Shown: positions 1 to 9,886, counted from the first letter of the stretch. The stretch: DNA of 64,000 nucleotides from Mesorhizobium terrae (GCF_008727715.1 NZ_CP044218.1:1550001-1614000); one strand, 5' to 3'. Numbers and translations: made by a program. The notes: generated by a model not told the origin, from the letters alone.

Positions 1-79
1 TTTTGGCCTTTTTCCAGGGCTTTACTCATCCTTTCGGCGGACAGCCATCCAAGGCGGCATTCAACAGGGAGAATTATCG

Positions 80-1690
80 ATGTCGGAACGCGGCAAGCGT
101 AATCCCGCATGCGGGCTCGACACCATCGGCCTGAAAACGACGGGCATGGTGCGGTACAATTTCGGTGCCGCCGAGCTCTATGAGGAAGCGCTGCGCCGCG
201 GCGAGGCGAAGCTGACCGCGCATGGCGCACTGTTGGCCGAGACCGGCCAACACACCGGTCGTTCGCCCAAGGACAAGTTCGTGGTTCGCGACGCCAAGAC
301 CGAAGACAGCGTCTGGTGGGGCAACAACAAGGCGATCACGCCGGCACAGTTCGAGACGCTCTTCGCTGACTTCCTGGCGCATGCGGCCGACAAGGATCTC
401 TACGTGCAGGACCTGGTCGGCGGCGCCGACGCCGAGCTTTGCCTGCCGACCCGCGTGGTGACCGAGTTCGCCTGGCACTCGCTGTTCATCCGCAATCTTC
501 TGATCCGTCCGGAAATGGAAGCGCTTGCCCGCTTCCTGCCGAAGATGACGATCATCGATCTGCCATCCTTCCGCGCCGACCCAGCCCGCCATGGCACCCG
601 TACCGAGACGGTGATCGCGCTCGACCTGACGCGCATGATCGTGCTGATCGGTGGCACCTCCTATGCCGGAGAGATGAAGAAGTCGGTGTTCACCGCCCTC
701 AACTACCTGCTGCCCGAGCAAAGCGTGATGCCGATGCACTGCTCCGCTAATGAAGGGCCCGACGGCGACGCCGCCGTGTTCTTCGGTCTCTCCGGAACCG
801 GCAAGACCACGCTGTCGGCCGATCCGGCGCGCACGCTGATCGGTGACGACGAACATGGCTGGGGCCCGCACGGCATCTTCAATTTCGAGGGCGGCTGCTA
901 TGCCAAGACCATCAAGCTCTCGGCCGAAGCGGAGCCTGAAATCTTCGCCACCACGCGCCGCTTCGGCACGGTGCTGGAGAACGTGATCCTCGACGACAAC
1001 CGCGTGCCGGATTTCGACGACGGGCGGCTCACCGAGAACACGCGTTGCGCCTATCCGCTGAACTTCATTCCCAATGCCAGCGCCAGCGGCCGCGCAAGCC
1101 ACCCCAAGAACATCATCATGCTGACGGCCGACGCCTTCGGCGTGATGCCGCCGATCGCCCGGCTGACGCCGGCGCAGGCGATGTATCATTTCCTGTCCGG
1201 CTATACCGCGAAGGTGGCCGGCACCGAAAAGGGCGTGACCGAGCCGGAAGCGACCTTCTCGACCTGCTTCGGCGCACCCTTCATGCCGCGCCATCCTTCG
1301 GAATACGGCAATCTGCTGCGCGAGCTGATCGCCCGGCACGGCGTCACCTGCTGGCTCGTCAACACCGGCTGGACCGGCGGCGCCTATGGCACCGGTCGCC
1401 GCATGCCGATCAAGGCGACGCGCGCGCTTCTGGCCGCCGCCCTCAACGGCTCGCTGAACATGGCCAGCTTCCGCACCGACCCGAATTTCGGCTTCGAGGT
1501 TCCTGTGACCGTGGACGGCGTCGACGGCGCCATCCTCGATCCGCGCTCGACGTGGGCCGACAAGCCCGCCTATGACCGTCAGGCCGCCAAGCTGGTTGGC
1601 ATGTTCATCGACAATTTCGGCAAGTTCGAGGACCATGTCGATGCATCGGTGCGTGGTGCTGCGCCACGCGTTCAGGTAGCTGCCGAATAA
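80..1690 (+). CDS. pckA: Phosphoenolpyruvate carboxykinase (ATP)
   Basis: Converts oxaloacetate plus ATP to phosphoenolpyruvate, CO2 and ADP, the first committed step of gluconeogenesis from C4 acids, in the cytoplasm. The protein has 536 residues, the normal length for the ATP-dependent bacterial family. Visible signatures are the phosphate-binding loop [11 protein letters not shown] (about residues 236-246) and the metal/kinase-2 segment LIGDDEHGW (about 253-261). The RS(P)KDKF region near residue 61 is also conserved. The start is supported by AGGGAG about 9 bases upstream. A strong intrinsic terminator follows, so it is probably transcribed alone. In rhizobia this enzyme is needed for growth on succinate and malate. 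The identification is firm. Confidence 0.97.
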   Translation: MSERGKRNPACGLDTIGLKTTGMVRYNFGAAELYEEALRRGEAKLTAHGALLAETGQHTGRSPKDKFVVRDAKTEDSVWWGNNKAITPAQFETLFADFLAHAADKDLYVQDLVGGADAELCLPTRVVTEFAWHSLFIRNLLIRPEMEALARFLPKMTIIDLPSFRADPARHGTRTETVIALDLTRMIVLIGGTSYAGEMKKSVFTALNYLLPEQSVMPMHCSANEGPDGDAAVFFGLSGTGKTTLSADPARTLIGDDEHGWGPHGIFNFEGGCYAKTIKLSAEAEPEIFATTRRFGTVLENVILDDNRVPDFDDGRLTENTRCAYPLNFIPNASASGRASHPKNIIMLTADAFGVMPPIARLTPAQAMYHFLSGYTAKVAGTEKGVTEPEATFSTCFGAPFMPRHPSEYGNLLRELIARHGVTCWLVNTGWTGGAYGTGRRMPIKATRALLAAALNGSLNMASFRTDPNFGFEVPVTVDGVDGAILDPRSTWADKPAYDRQAAKLVGMFIDNFGKFEDHVDASVRGAAPRVQVAAE

Positions 1691-1717
1691 CAGCATTCCG
1701 ACGCATTTCTCCTCCAG

Positions 1718-1747
1718 GGCCCGATTGCGATCGGGCCTTTTCTTTTT
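1718..1747 (+). terminator. Intrinsic terminator of pckA
   Basis: Perfect 8-bp stem GGCCCGAT/ATCGGGCC with a TGCG loop, followed by TTTTCTTTTT. It lies 28 bases after the pckA stop. The hairpin also argues against an upstream start at 1725 for the next gene. Confidence 0.88.
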
Positions 1748-1772
1748 GGCGCCGCCGCGCCATCACTGGTCA

Positions 1773-2210
1773 ATGGGCAACGAAGATACAATCACCATCA
1801 GCCGCGAGGCGGTCATCCATCCGGACGACCTCGAGGAGAGCTTTATCCGCTCCTCGGGTCCCGGTGGGCAGAACGTCAACAAGGTGGCCACCGCCGTGCA
1901 GCTGCGCTTCGACGCAGCAGGCGCCACTGGCCTTTCCGAGCGCGTGCGCGACAGGGTGATCCGGATGGCTGGCCAGCGCGCGACCAAGGATGGCGTCATC
2001 GTCATCGAGGCCGGCCGTTTCCGCACGCAGGAACAGAACCGCGCCGACGCTAGGACCCGGCTGACGGCACTGGTGGCCAAGGCCGCCGAACCGCCACCAC
2101 CACCGCGCAAGAAGACGAAGCCGAGCAAGGGCGCGATCGAGCGGCGGCTGAAAAGCAAGGCGGGACGCGCGACCGTCAAGAAGCTGCGCGGCCGGGTTGG
2201 CGACGAGTAA
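1773..2210 (+). CDS. arfB: Alternative ribosome-rescue factor / peptidyl-tRNA hydrolase ArfB family
   Basis: Predicted to hydrolyse peptidyl-tRNA on ribosomes stalled at the end of non-stop mRNAs. The 145-residue protein has the class I release-factor GGQ loop in the context SSGPGGQNVNKV near residues 27-38. It ends in a Lys/Arg-rich tail that in ArfB occupies the empty mRNA channel. This is the size and architecture of E. coli YaeJ/ArfB, without the codon-recognition domains of RF1/RF2. The start at 1773 is chosen because the longer reading frame from 1725 begins inside the pckA terminator and its extra 16 residues do not look conserved. Confidence 0.92.
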   Translation: MGNEDTITISREAVIHPDDLEESFIRSSGPGGQNVNKVATAVQLRFDAAGATGLSERVRDRVIRMAGQRATKDGVIVIEAGRFRTQEQNRADARTRLTALVAKAAEPPPPPRKKTKPSKGAIERRLKSKAGRATVKKLRGRVGDE

Positions 2211-2294
2211 CAGGCACGTTCCGCAACGTGACTTCACATCGTCGTCTTCGGATGCGAGGTTGGCACTCCCGCAAACAGGCAAGGAGAGGCCTCA

Positions 2295-2765
2295 ATGGGA
2301 ATTTTCGATTTCGTCAAAGGCGTCGGCAAGAAGCTTGGCATCGGCGGCGACGAGGAAGCAGCGCCTGAAGCCGACGCCCTGAAAAAGGAGCTGGATTCAC
2401 ACAAGCTCGGCACCGACGGCGTCCAGATCGAGGTCAAGGGCGACACCGCCGTACTGAAGGGCGAGGTCAAGGACCAGTCGATCTTCGAAAAGGCGGTGAT
2501 CGCGGTTGGCAACACGCTGGGTGTGTCGAAGGTGCAGGCCGACGAGTTGAAGGTCGGCACCGACGCCGCCAGCGCCGCACCCGCCAAGGCGCCCGTCTTC
2601 TATACGGTCAAGAAGGGCGACAACCTCTGGAAGATCGCCGAGGCGCAATATGGCAAGGGCAATGGCGCCAAGAACCCGCTGATCTTCGAGGCCAACAAGC
2701 CGATGCTGACCCATCCCGACAAGATCTATCCCGGCCAGGTTCTGCGTATTCCCGAACTTTCCTGA
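2295..2765 (+). CDS. BON and LysM domain protein (Kbp/YgaU family)
   Basis: 156-residue protein with the Kbp/YgaU layout: an amphipathic N-terminus (MGIFDFVKGVGKKLG), a BON domain at about residues 35-90, and a C-terminal LysM domain at about 100-155 (FYTVKKGDNLWKIAEAQYG...KIYPGQVLRIP, quoted in parts). In E. coli, Kbp is a potassium-binding protein; LysM usually binds peptidoglycan. There is no signal peptide, so it is probably cytoplasmic like Kbp. The start follows AAGGAGAGG. A terminator-like hairpin lies downstream. The family is certain, but the exact role here is inferred. Confidence 0.9.
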   Translation: MGIFDFVKGVGKKLGIGGDEEAAPEADALKKELDSHKLGTDGVQIEVKGDTAVLKGEVKDQSIFEKAVIAVGNTLGVSKVQADELKVGTDAASAAPAKAPVFYTVKKGDNLWKIAEAQYGKGNGAKNPLIFEANKPMLTHPDKIYPGQVLRIPELS

Positions 2766-2794
2766 TCAGGGGATCGCTCGGCGATCATCGACGA

Positions 2795-2822
2795 GACGGC
2801 GGCTTTCGGGTCGCCGTTTTTC
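2795..2822 (+). terminator. Intrinsic terminator after the BON-LysM gene
   Basis: Stem ACGGCG/CGCCGT separated by GCTTTCGGGT and followed by a T-rich tail (GTTTTTCG), about 30 bases after the stop codon. Confidence 0.7.
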
Positions 2823-2845
2823 GTTTCCGGACGCATTGCTATTCT

Positions 2846-3490
2846 ATGAGCGCTACCAGCAACCGGAGCCCGACCATGCTCGTCCTGCCCAAAGGCGTCC
2901 GCCATATGCCCGGCTTCCTGCCGCGACCCGCCCAGGAGGCACTGGTCGAGGCGGTGCGCACCGTGGTGCAGGAAGCGCCGCTCTACGTGCCGGCGATGCC
3001 GCGCACCGGCAAGGAGATGAGCGTGCGCATGACCAATTGCGGAACACTCGGCTGGGTCACCGACAAGGAGCGCGGCTATCGTTATCAAGCGACGCATCCG
3101 GTGACAGGAATGCCCTGGCCACCGATCCCGGAAAGCCTGCTTGCCTTGTGGCGCGAGGTTTCGGGCTATCCGCACCCGCCGGAGGCCTGTCTCGTCAATT
3201 TCTACACGGCGGATGCCAAGATGGGCCTGCACCAAGACCGCGACGAACAGGAATTCGACGCGCCCGTCGTCTCGATCTCGCTCGGCGACGATTGCCTGTT
3301 TCGCGTCGGCCAACCCAAGCGCGACGGCAAGACCGTTTCATTCAGGCTTAAGTCCGGCGACGTCGTGGTGCTTGGCGGCGAAGGCCGCCTGGCCTTCCAC
3401 GGCGTCGACAGGATTTATCCCATGACTTCGGCGCTGTTGAAGAATGGCGGCAGGATCAATCTGACGCTGAGGCGGGTGACAGTGCCGTAG
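2846..3490 (+). CDS. alkB: Alpha-ketoglutarate-dependent DNA/RNA dealkylase AlkB
   Basis: Fe(II)/2-oxoglutarate dioxygenase that repairs 1-methyladenine and 3-methylcytosine by oxidative demethylation. The 214-residue protein shows the core signature VNFYTADAKMGLHQDRDE (metal-binding HxD), the SISLGDDCLFR strand, the distal histidine in FHGVDRI, and a C-terminal RINLTLRRV containing the 2-oxoglutarate-binding arginines. Length and order match bacterial AlkB. An alternative start at 2876 (MLVLPKG) would remove ten poorly conserved residues and is about as likely. No Ada gene is adjacent. Confidence 0.93.
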   Translation: MSATSNRSPTMLVLPKGVRHMPGFLPRPAQEALVEAVRTVVQEAPLYVPAMPRTGKEMSVRMTNCGTLGWVTDKERGYRYQATHPVTGMPWPPIPESLLALWREVSGYPHPPEACLVNFYTADAKMGLHQDRDEQEFDAPVVSISLGDDCLFRVGQPKRDGKTVSFRLKSGDVVVLGGEGRLAFHGVDRIYPMTSALLKNGGRINLTLRRVTVP

Positions 3491-3565
3491 CCGAGATGTC
3501 AGCGCCAGTTCTCTCTGGACAGGCTCAACCCAGTTCGAGGATGCTGCGGCGGTCGATTCGTTGCT

Positions 3566-4723
3566 GTGGTGGGCATGGGCAAGACTGGGCGCAACCTCAA
3601 ACTGGCCCTCCTCATATTGGGTGTGGCTCATCTCATCGGCGCTTGTATCTACAAATACAGCAGCCTCACCGGCATCAGCGGACTGCTCTATGCCGACGGC
3701 ACGCCCGTCGGCGGCGATTTCATCAATCTGTGGGCGGCAGCCCGCATGGTGCTGTCCGGACACGCGAACGAGATCTACGCCGTCAGCGGCTTCAAGGCTT
3801 ATCAGGCCACGTTCGTTGGCGGCGCCGATCTGGGACTGCGTCTGTGGGCCTATCCCCCACATTCCCTGCTTCTGATCTGGCCGTTCGGCCTGATCGGCTA
3901 CTACCCGGCCCTTGCCGTCTGGTCCGTGTTCGGCCTGATATTGCTGTTCGTCGGCGCGCGGCGGTTCGGCTTCGATCGCCTCGAAACCGCGGTTCTGCTC
4001 ACATCGCCGGCCACGGTCGTGAACCTCTATTATGGCCAGAGCGGCAGCGCCGTCGCAGGGCTCGTCTTGCTGGCGCTGTCGGCGCGAACCAAGCGCGATG
4101 CCGTTCCTTCGGCGGCCGCCACAATCCTGACGATCAAACCGCAGGGCGGTTTCCTGCTCCCCCTGCTGTGGGCCGTCGAACGACGCTGGCGGATGATCCT
4201 TTGGACGGCGCTGGGAACGGTCCTGTTCGCGGGCTTTTCGGTACTCATGTTCGGCACGGGGCCATGGCGCGACTATCTCGGCGACACCTTGCCGGTCTTG
4301 AGCGATCTCGAACGGAACGGCAGCGGGCCGTTCATGGCCATGATCCCCTCCATATTCATGGGCTTGCGCATCGTGACCGGAAACTCCGTCCTCGCCCTGG
4401 CGATCCACGCCGCCTTCGCCTGCGGTGTCGGCCTCGTTTTCGCGTGGCGCATCTGGCGTGTCCACGACCCGGAACGCCGCGCCGCACTCCTGTTGCTGGC
4501 GACGGTTCTGATCACCCCCTACATCCACAACTACGATCTGGCCCTATTGTTGAGCGGCGCGCTCATCGTGGCGCGGCGGCCGTGGGTGATCGCCAGCGGG
4601 CCGCTAAGAGCGGAACTGCCGATCATCCTTGCATGGATGTTGCCGCAGCTCGTGCTTGTTCTCAACATAGCCGGCCTGCCGATCTCCTCGCTGCTGGTTC
4701 TCCCGCTTCTTTTCCTGGCTTGA
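3566..4723 (+). CDS. GT87-family (DUF2029) polytopic membrane glycosyltransferase
   Basis: 385-residue integral membrane protein with about ten hydrophobic segments. The first periplasmic loop carries the acidic motif GGDFINLW followed by YPPHSLLLIWPFG, characteristic of GT87/DUF2029 (GT-C fold, polyprenyl-phosphate-sugar-dependent mannosyltransferase relatives). A later TIKPQGG and TPYIHNYDLALL are also typical of the family. The donor and acceptor cannot be read from sequence. It stands alone between alkB and the convergent coaA gene. Confidence 0.8.
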   Translation: MVGMGKTGRNLKLALLILGVAHLIGACIYKYSSLTGISGLLYADGTPVGGDFINLWAAARMVLSGHANEIYAVSGFKAYQATFVGGADLGLRLWAYPPHSLLLIWPFGLIGYYPALAVWSVFGLILLFVGARRFGFDRLETAVLLTSPATVVNLYYGQSGSAVAGLVLLALSARTKRDAVPSAAATILTIKPQGGFLLPLLWAVERRWRMILWTALGTVLFAGFSVLMFGTGPWRDYLGDTLPVLSDLERNGSGPFMAMIPSIFMGLRIVTGNSVLALAIHAAFACGVGLVFAWRIWRVHDPERRAALLLLATVLITPYIHNYDLALLLSGALIVARRPWVIASGPLRAELPIILAWMLPQLVLVLNIAGLPISSLLVLPLLFLA

Positions 4724-4752
4724 TGCGAAGTCCGGCGAGCCGGCGACCAGGA

Positions 4753-5712
4753 TCACAACTTCCGCAGCGCCACTTCTTCGACCAGATGGTTGGCGCCCTT
4801 GCGCAGGATGAGGTCGGCGCGGGGGCGCGTCGGCAGGATGTTCTCGCGCAGGTTCTTCAGGTTGATGTTGGCCCACAGCCCTTCCGCGATCGCGCGCGCC
4901 GCCGGCTCGGACAGTTGCGAATAGCGGTGGAAGAAGGATTCCGGATTGCGGAACGCGGTTTCGCGCAATCGCATGAAACGGGCGATGTACCATTCATGGA
5001 TCAGCGCCTCGTCGGCATCGATATAGATTGAGAAATCGAAGAAATCCGACAGGAACGGCACGAACTTGCCGTCCATCGGCAGCCTGCCGGGTTGCAGCAC
5101 GTTGATGCCTTCGAAGATCAGGATATCGGGCCGATCAATGGTGACATACGCGCCCGGCAAAACGTCATAGGTGAGATGCGAATAGAGCGGCGCGCGCACG
5201 TCGCGCTCGCCCGACTTGATCGAGGACAGGAAACGCAGCAGGGCGCCGACATCATAGCTGTCGGGAAAACCCTTGCGTTCCATCAACCGGTCGCGGCGCA
5301 GCACCTCGTTGGGCAACAGAAAGCCGTCCGTGGTCACCAGGTCGACTTTCGGGCTCGACGGCCAGCGCGCAAGCAGTTCCTTCAGCACACGTGCCGTGGT
5401 CGACTTGCCCACCGCCACCGAACCGGCGATGCCAATAATGTAGGGCGTCTTGACCACGCTTTCCTTGTTGAAGAAAGCTTGGCGCTGGCGAAACAGCATC
5501 TGGCTGGATTCGACATGCGCCGAAAGCAGGCGCGACATCGAAAGATAGATGCGCGTCACCTCCTCCAGATCGACCGGGTCGTTCAGCGAACGCAGGCGGC
5601 GGATTTCGTCCTCGCCCAGGGTCATCGGTGTGTCGGCGCGGAATTTCGCCCAATCGGCGGCCGAAAAGAAAAGGTAGGGGGAATATTTTTCGGTAGGCGC
5701 GAGCTGATCCAT
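4753..5712 (-). CDS. coaA: Pantothenate kinase, type I
   Basis: Phosphorylates pantothenate, the first and regulated step of coenzyme A synthesis. The 319-residue form (start 5712) contains the P-loop [15 protein letters not shown] and the family segment [12 protein letters not shown], and ends normally for CoaA (E. coli 316 aa). An alternative ATG at 5736 overlaps the hisE stop as TGATG and would add eight residues. I prefer 5712 because GGAG lies about 12 bases upstream and the protein then begins [13 protein letters not shown] like relatives. Either way translation is coupled to hisE. The hisE-coaA linkage is common in rhizobia. Confidence 0.95.
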   Translation of the reverse strand: MDQLAPTEKYSPYLFFSAADWAKFRADTPMTLGEDEIRRLRSLNDPVDLEEVTRIYLSMSRLLSAHVESSQMLFRQRQAFFNKESVVKTPYIIGIAGSVAVGKSTTARVLKELLARWPSSPKVDLVTTDGFLLPNEVLRRDRLMERKGFPDSYDVGALLRFLSSIKSGERDVRAPLYSHLTYDVLPGAYVTIDRPDILIFEGINVLQPGRLPMDGKFVPFLSDFFDFSIYIDADEALIHEWYIARFMRLRETAFRNPESFFHRYSQLSEPAARAIAEGLWANINLKNLRENILPTRPRADLILRKGANHLVEEVALRKL

Positions 5713-5735
5713 CGCGTGTCCCACTCCCTCCAGCA

Positions 5736-6062
5736 TCAGCCCCGCTCTTGCCGCGAGGCCTTCTCGGCAACGCCTGAACGCCCCGTCCGGCGTTCGAGTT
5801 CCGCCAGCACCTCGCTTAGCGGAACGTCCGCTAAGCCGAGCACCACCAGCCAATGATAGAGGAGATCGGCGCTTTCCGAAACGAGGGCCTGACGATCGCC
5901 CTTGATCGCGGCGATGACCGTTTCGACCGCCTCCTCGCCGAGCTTCTGCGCCGCCTTGTCCATGCCGCGCGCATAAAGCTTCGCCGTCCACGAATCCGGA
6001 TCGCCGGATCGCGCGCGTTCGCGGATGGTCGCTTCAAGGTCGGACAGCGAAAAGCCAGTCAT
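5736..6062 (-). CDS. hisE: Phosphoribosyl-ATP pyrophosphatase
   Basis: Second step of histidine synthesis: PR-ATP to PR-AMP plus pyrophosphate. The 108-residue protein shows the MazG-like all-alpha signature [13 protein letters not shown] followed by [13 protein letters not shown], whose acidic residues bind Mg2+. It follows hisF by 9 bases and overlaps the coaA region, so it is part of one transcript. HisI is a separate protein in this lineage and is not in the window. Confidence 0.96.
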   Translation of the reverse strand: MTGFSLSDLEATIRERARSGDPDSWTAKLYARGMDKAAQKLGEEAVETVIAAIKGDRQALVSESADLLYHWLVVLGLADVPLSEVLAELERRTGRSGVAEKASRQERG

Positions 6063-6071
6063 AATCGCCGT

Positions 6072-6866
6072 TTAGGACCCTTTGGCGTCCGAGTCGAGTC
6101 GTACCGCCAGGCCGGCCGCCGCCATGTGCCGCTTGGCCTCGGCAATGGTGTAGGTGCCGAAGTGGAAGATCGAGGCGGCCAGCACCGCCGTGGCATGGCC
6201 GTCGCGAATGCCGGCGACCATGTGATCGAGATTGCCGACGCCACCCGAAGCGATCACCGGCGCGCGCACGGCATCGGCCACGGCGCGCGTCAGCGCGATA
6301 TCGTAACCGGCCTTGGTGCCGTCGCGATCCATCGAGGTAAGAAGGATTTCGCCAGCGCCGAGATCGACCATTTTGGCGGCGAACTCGACCGCGTCGATGC
6401 CGGTCTTCTCGCGTCCACCATGGGTGAAGATTTCCCAGCGATCAGTCTCGCCATGCGCCGACACCTTCTTGGCGTCGATGGCAACGACGATGCACTGATT
6501 GCCGAACTTGTCGGCGGCCTCGGCAACAAAGGCCGGGTTCTTCACCGCGGCGGTGTTGATCGACACCTTGTCGGCGCCGGCCAGCAAAAGCTTGCGGATA
6601 TCGGCCACCTGCCGCACACCGCCACCAACGGTGAGCGGCATGAAACATTGCTCGGCAGTGCGAGCAATGACGTCGAAGATGGTTTCGCGATTGTCGGAAG
6701 ATGCGGTGATGTCGAGGAAGCAAAGCTCGTCGGCGCCGGCCGCGTCATAGGCCTTGGCTGCCTCGACCGGGTCGCCGGCATCAATGAGATCGACGAAATT
6801 CACGCCCTTGACGACGCGGCCGTCCTTGACGTCCAGGCAGGGAATGACACGGGCTTTGAGGGTCAT
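6072..6866 (-). CDS. hisF: Imidazole glycerol phosphate synthase, cyclase subunit
   Basis: TIM-barrel subunit that closes the imidazole ring of IGP and releases AICAR, using ammonia from HisH. It has 264 residues. The N-terminus [21 protein letters not shown] contains the catalytic Asp of the first strand, and a later [14 protein letters not shown] holds the second catalytic Asp. Phosphate-binding GGG motifs (VGGGVRQ and ASGGVG) are present. The ATG at 6866 overlaps the stop of the upstream ureohydrolase-like gene, which implies translational coupling. Confidence 0.96.
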   Translation of the reverse strand: MTLKARVIPCLDVKDGRVVKGVNFVDLIDAGDPVEAAKAYDAAGADELCFLDITASSDNRETIFDVIARTAEQCFMPLTVGGGVRQVADIRKLLLAGADKVSINTAAVKNPAFVAEAADKFGNQCIVVAIDAKKVSAHGETDRWEIFTHGGREKTGIDAVEFAAKMVDLGAGEILLTSMDRDGTKAGYDIALTRAVADAVRAPVIASGGVGNLDHMVAGIRDGHATAVLAASIFHFGTYTIAEAKRHMAAAGLAVRLDSDAKGS

Positions 6867-7699
6867 TTGCCTTCCATCGTGGCCAGCAGATCGTTGAGCA
6901 GTTGGCCGACCAGCGGCGGCGCTTCCGCCTTGGCGTCGAAGGCCGGATCGTAAGCCGAAATGGTGATGCCCACCACCGACATCTCCTTGGCCATGATGCA
7001 GGCGGCACTGCGCAACTGCACGGGGTTGGGCCCGCCGGCGGTCGCATAGCGGTTGACCTGCAATTCGTTCGGATCGTGCACGTCGAGGTCGATATGCAAA
7101 TGCGTGCGCGCAGCACCAGTCGCCTTCAGCTTGGCAGCTGCGGAGGCGGCCGCGCCGCATTCGGTGCGGATGACCGGCAGGGTCTCAAGCAGCGCCTTTT
7201 CATCCGGGTCGAGGTCGCGCGCATTGATCAGCACGGAACGCGACGGATCGATCGGCTTGAACCCCGGAACGGCCGCCGCCATCGGCTTCCAGCAGAGGCC
7301 GAGCGCGGTCGAGAACGCCATGCCGTCGAGAAAACCGTAGATCGAGGTTTCCGGCGTGTTGAGATCGCCATGCTGGTCGGCCCAGACGATGGAATCCGCG
7401 TCTTCGCCGGCCACGGCACCACAGGCCGTCAGGCAGTTTCCGGTAAGCACGACCGGGAAGCGCCCCTCGTCACGCGCATTACGAACTTTTTCAGCCACTG
7501 TGTTGCAGACGGCAAAACCGGTGGCGATCTCGCGGCCCGGCTCCGGCCCGACCTTGTCGATATCCTCGACCTCGACATCGTGACCGGCCAAAGTCAGCGC
7601 CTCGACCAGACCGCCGGCTATCAGCGCATCCGGGCCCTGACCGAAGCCGACATGGTAGAGGCCGCTGTCGTAAGGGGCGAGAACGATGGTCAGCTTCAC
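6863..7699 (-). CDS. Arginase/agmatinase-fold protein of unknown substrate within the his operon
   Basis: 278-residue ureohydrolase-superfamily protein. Five of the usual Mn ligands are visible: D108, H110 and D112 in WADQHGD, and D204 and D206 in HIDLDVHDP. The first ligand, normally the His of GGDHS, is replaced: the motif reads TGNC (residues 86-89). The proton-shuttle His region (HG.P in arginase) reads YGFLDGMAF, and the substrate Glu near the C-terminus is not evident (SAYDP). So the family is clear, but arginase or agmatinase activity is doubtful. It overlaps hisA upstream (ATGA) and hisF downstream, so it is translated as part of the operon. Function is not assigned. Confidence 0.8.
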   Translation of the reverse strand: MKLTIVLAPYDSGLYHVGFGQGPDALIAGGLVEALTLAGHDVEVEDIDKVGPEPGREIATGFAVCNTVAEKVRNARDEGRFPVVLTGNCLTACGAVAGEDADSIVWADQHGDLNTPETSIYGFLDGMAFSTALGLCWKPMAAAVPGFKPIDPSRSVLINARDLDPDEKALLETLPVIRTECGAAASAAAKLKATGAARTHLHIDLDVHDPNELQVNRYATAGGPNPVQLRSAACIMAKEMSVVGITISAYDPAFDAKAEAPPLVGQLLNDLLATMEGK

Positions 7700-8442
7700 C
7701 AGTTGGCCTCCCTGGTCTTGCCCTTGAGGATCGCCAGCGCCTCGGCAGGATCGATGCGGCCATCATAGAGCGCGCGGCCCGAAATGGCACCTTCGAGCTT
7801 GCTGGCGTCGGGCATCGTCATGCGCACGATGTCGGCGATGGACGCCAGGCCGCCCGAGGCGATAACCGGGATCGACACCGCTTCGGCAAGATCGATGGTC
7901 GAGCCCCAGTTGATGCCGGTCAAAACGCCGTCGCGGTCGATGTCGGTGTAGATGATTGCGGCCACGCCGGCGCCCTCGAACTTCTTTGCCAGTTCGACGA
8001 CGCCGAGGCTTGAGGCCTCCGCCCAGCCTTCCACAGCCACCTTGCCCCCCCTCGCGTCGATGCCGACGGCCACCTTGCCCGGAAACGCCCGGCAGGCTTC
8101 CTTGACCAGTTCGGGATCGCGGACGGCGACCGTGCCGAGGATGACGCGAGCCAGTCCACGGTCCAGCCAGTCCTCGATCTGCGGCAAGGTGCGGATGCCG
8201 CCGCCAAGCTGTACCGGATTCTTCGTTGCCTTGAGGATAGCGCCGACAGCGGCGCTGTTGACGCTCTGGCCCTTGAAAGCGCCGTTCAGGTCGACGACGT
8301 GCAGCCACTCGAAGCCTTGGTGTTCGAAAGCGCGGGCCTGGTCGGCGGGGTCTTCATTGTAGACGGTAGCGGTGTCCATATCGCCGAGCTTCAGGCGAAC
8401 GCACTTGCCGTCCTTGAGGTCGATAGCTGGGAAAAGGATCAC
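7696..8442 (-). CDS. hisA: ProFAR isomerase (phosphoribosylformimino-AICAR ribotide isomerase)
   Basis: Amadori rearrangement of ProFAR to PRFAR, supplying HisHF. The 248-residue TIM barrel begins [17 protein letters not shown], with the catalytic Asp in AIDLKDG. It contains QLGGGIRT and the second catalytic Asp in [10 protein letters not shown]. The start codon is GTG at 8442, immediately after the stop of the DUF1330 gene. The 3' end overlaps the ureohydrolase-like gene by four bases. Confidence 0.96.
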   Translation of the reverse strand: MILFPAIDLKDGKCVRLKLGDMDTATVYNEDPADQARAFEHQGFEWLHVVDLNGAFKGQSVNSAAVGAILKATKNPVQLGGGIRTLPQIEDWLDRGLARVILGTVAVRDPELVKEACRAFPGKVAVGIDARGGKVAVEGWAEASSLGVVELAKKFEGAGVAAIIYTDIDRDGVLTGINWGSTIDLAEAVSIPVIASGGLASIADIVRMTMPDASKLEGAISGRALYDGRIDPAEALAILKGKTREANW

Positions 8443-8733
8443 TTACACGCCCTCGACGATGACGACTTTGCCGACCGACCCGGCCAGCCGATGCTTCAGC
8501 GCTTCCTGGTATTCCGGCGAATTGTAGCAGGCCAGCGCCGTCTCGTAGGTCTCGAACTCAATGATCACATGCCGGTTGCCGGTCGGTCCTTCGGGGTCGG
8601 TGTTGCGACCGGCGCGAACCAGGAACTTCGCGCCATATTTGGCGAAGGCCATACCATTGGTCTCGATGTACTTCCTGTAGACATCCGGGTCGCGAACATC
8701 GACCATCGCCATCCAGTAGCCTTTCTTGGTCAC
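8443..8733 (-). CDS. DUF1330 family protein
   Basis: 96-residue dimeric alpha/beta-barrel (ferredoxin-like) protein with the DUF1330 pattern: KKGYWMAMVDVRDPDVYRKY, then FLVRAGR, and a conserved FETYETALACYNSPEYQ near the middle. The start is a GTG at 8733 with GAGGAGA 6 bases upstream; upstream extension overlaps hisH and is not supported. No enzymatic role is established for the family. It sits between hisH and hisA with no gap to hisA, so it is certainly co-transcribed with the his genes; a link to histidine synthesis is only contextual. Confidence 0.87.
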   Translation of the reverse strand: MTKKGYWMAMVDVRDPDVYRKYIETNGMAFAKYGAKFLVRAGRNTDPEGPTGNRHVIIEFETYETALACYNSPEYQEALKHRLAGSVGKVVIVEGV

Positions 8734-8743
8734 GACGCTCTCC

Positions 8744-9394
8744 TCACGGCTTCCAGCGCAGGAAATTGGCGATGAGTGCAAGACCCAGTGCCTGGCTCTT
8801 TTCGGGATGGAACTGCGTGCCGGCGATGTTGTCGCGTGTCACCGCCGCCGTCACCGGCCCGCCATAGTCGGCCACTGCCAGCACTTCGCCGGCTTTGCTG
8901 GCATCGAGATGGTAGGAATGGACGAAATAGGCATGCAGCCCGTCCTGCCCGGTTGGTATGCCGGCAAACAGCGGGTGCTCGCGCTTCAGCTCGATGGTGT
9001 TCCAGCCGATTTGCGGGATCTTCAAGGACGGGTCCGACGGCGTGATTTCCTTGACGTCGCCGCCGATCCAGCCGAAGCCCGGCGTCACCGTCTTTTCCAG
9101 CCCGCGCTCCGACATCAACTGCATGCCGACGCAGATGCCGAGGAAGGGCCGGCCTCTGGCGATGGCGACCTCCTGCACGGCTTCCCACATGCCGTCGACG
9201 GCATGCAGGCCGGCGGCGCAGTCGGCATAGGCGCCGACGCCGGGCAGCACGATGCGGTCGGCGCCGCGCACGCGTTCGGCATCGGCCGTCAGCTCGATTT
9301 CAGCCGTTATGCCGGCTTCGCGCGCGGCACGCTCGAAGGCCTTGGTGGCCGAGCGCAGATTGCCCGAGCCGTAGTCGATGATGGCAACGCGCAT
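8744..9394 (-). CDS. hisH: Imidazole glycerol phosphate synthase, glutaminase subunit
   Basis: Class I glutamine amidotransferase that feeds ammonia to HisF. It has 216 residues. The catalytic triad is visible: Cys88 in [11 protein letters not shown], and His and Glu in GTQFHPEKS. The N-terminus [15 protein letters not shown] is typical. The start at 9394 lies one base from the DUF2628 stop, so a longer N-terminal extension is rejected. Separated from hisF here by three genes. Confidence 0.96.
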   Translation of the reverse strand: MRVAIIDYGSGNLRSATKAFERAAREAGITAEIELTADAERVRGADRIVLPGVGAYADCAAGLHAVDGMWEAVQEVAIARGRPFLGICVGMQLMSERGLEKTVTPGFGWIGGDVKEITPSDPSLKIPQIGWNTIELKREHPLFAGIPTGQDGLHAYFVHSYHLDASKAGEVLAVADYGGPVTAAVTRDNIAGTQFHPEKSQALGLALIANFLRWKP

Positions 9395-9395
9395 G

Positions 9396-9884
9396 TCAGT
9401 GTCGTCCGGGATGAGAAAGTCCAAGCGCCATGCCGGTCTGCACCGTACGGGCGGGATTGGCAGCCGGCACGATCGTCGGCAACGGCTCGGTGGCGGCTGC
9501 GATACCCTCGTCGCGTCCGAGCCCGAAAGCATAACGCGTCTCGGCATCGGTCAGGTCTTCGGCCTCGACGATGCCCCATTCCGTCCAGCCGGCGCGACGC
9601 AGCCCGGCGATCCGAAGCGCCTGGCCTTCCAGTCCGAAATAAAGCGAGACGAGCAATGTCAGCAATGCGCCGGTAAGGCCAAGTCCTCGGCTTTCGCCAA
9701 GCGCCGAGAGCACGCCGAGCACAATGATGGCAGCGACAGCGGCGAACCACAGCCGATGCCACAACAGCCATAGCGGCGGCACGATGAACGCGAACCAGGA
9801 GAACCCGTCGCGGATCAGCCGCGCCCCTTCCGGCCTCGCGCCGAGGCCGTCGGAAGGCGGCTCCAGAACGACATAGCTGGCCAT
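9396..9884 (-). CDS. DUF2628 membrane protein
   Basis: 162-residue protein with a soluble N-terminus and about three closely spaced hydrophobic segments (residues about 25-85: [49 protein letters not shown]). The C-terminus ([23 protein letters not shown]) is cytoplasmic-looking. This is the DUF2628 pattern, found between hisB and hisH in several Rhizobiales. It lies 2 bases from hisB and 1 base from hisH. Function is unknown. Confidence 0.85.
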   Translation of the reverse strand: MASYVVLEPPSDGLGARPEGARLIRDGFSWFAFIVPPLWLLWHRLWFAAVAAIIVLGVLSALGESRGLGLTGALLTLLVSLYFGLEGQALRIAGLRRAGWTEWGIVEAEDLTDAETRYAFGLGRDEGIAAATEPLPTIVPAANPARTVQTGMALGLSHPGRH

Positions 9885-9886
9885 GG

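Noticed and set aside
74..1696. 540-codon open frame antisense to pckA
   Set aside because: Mirror of the pckA frame in high-GC DNA; no domain or start signal.
1725..1772. Longer ArfB start at 1725
   Set aside because: The start codon would lie within the pckA terminator stem and the added residues look unconserved.
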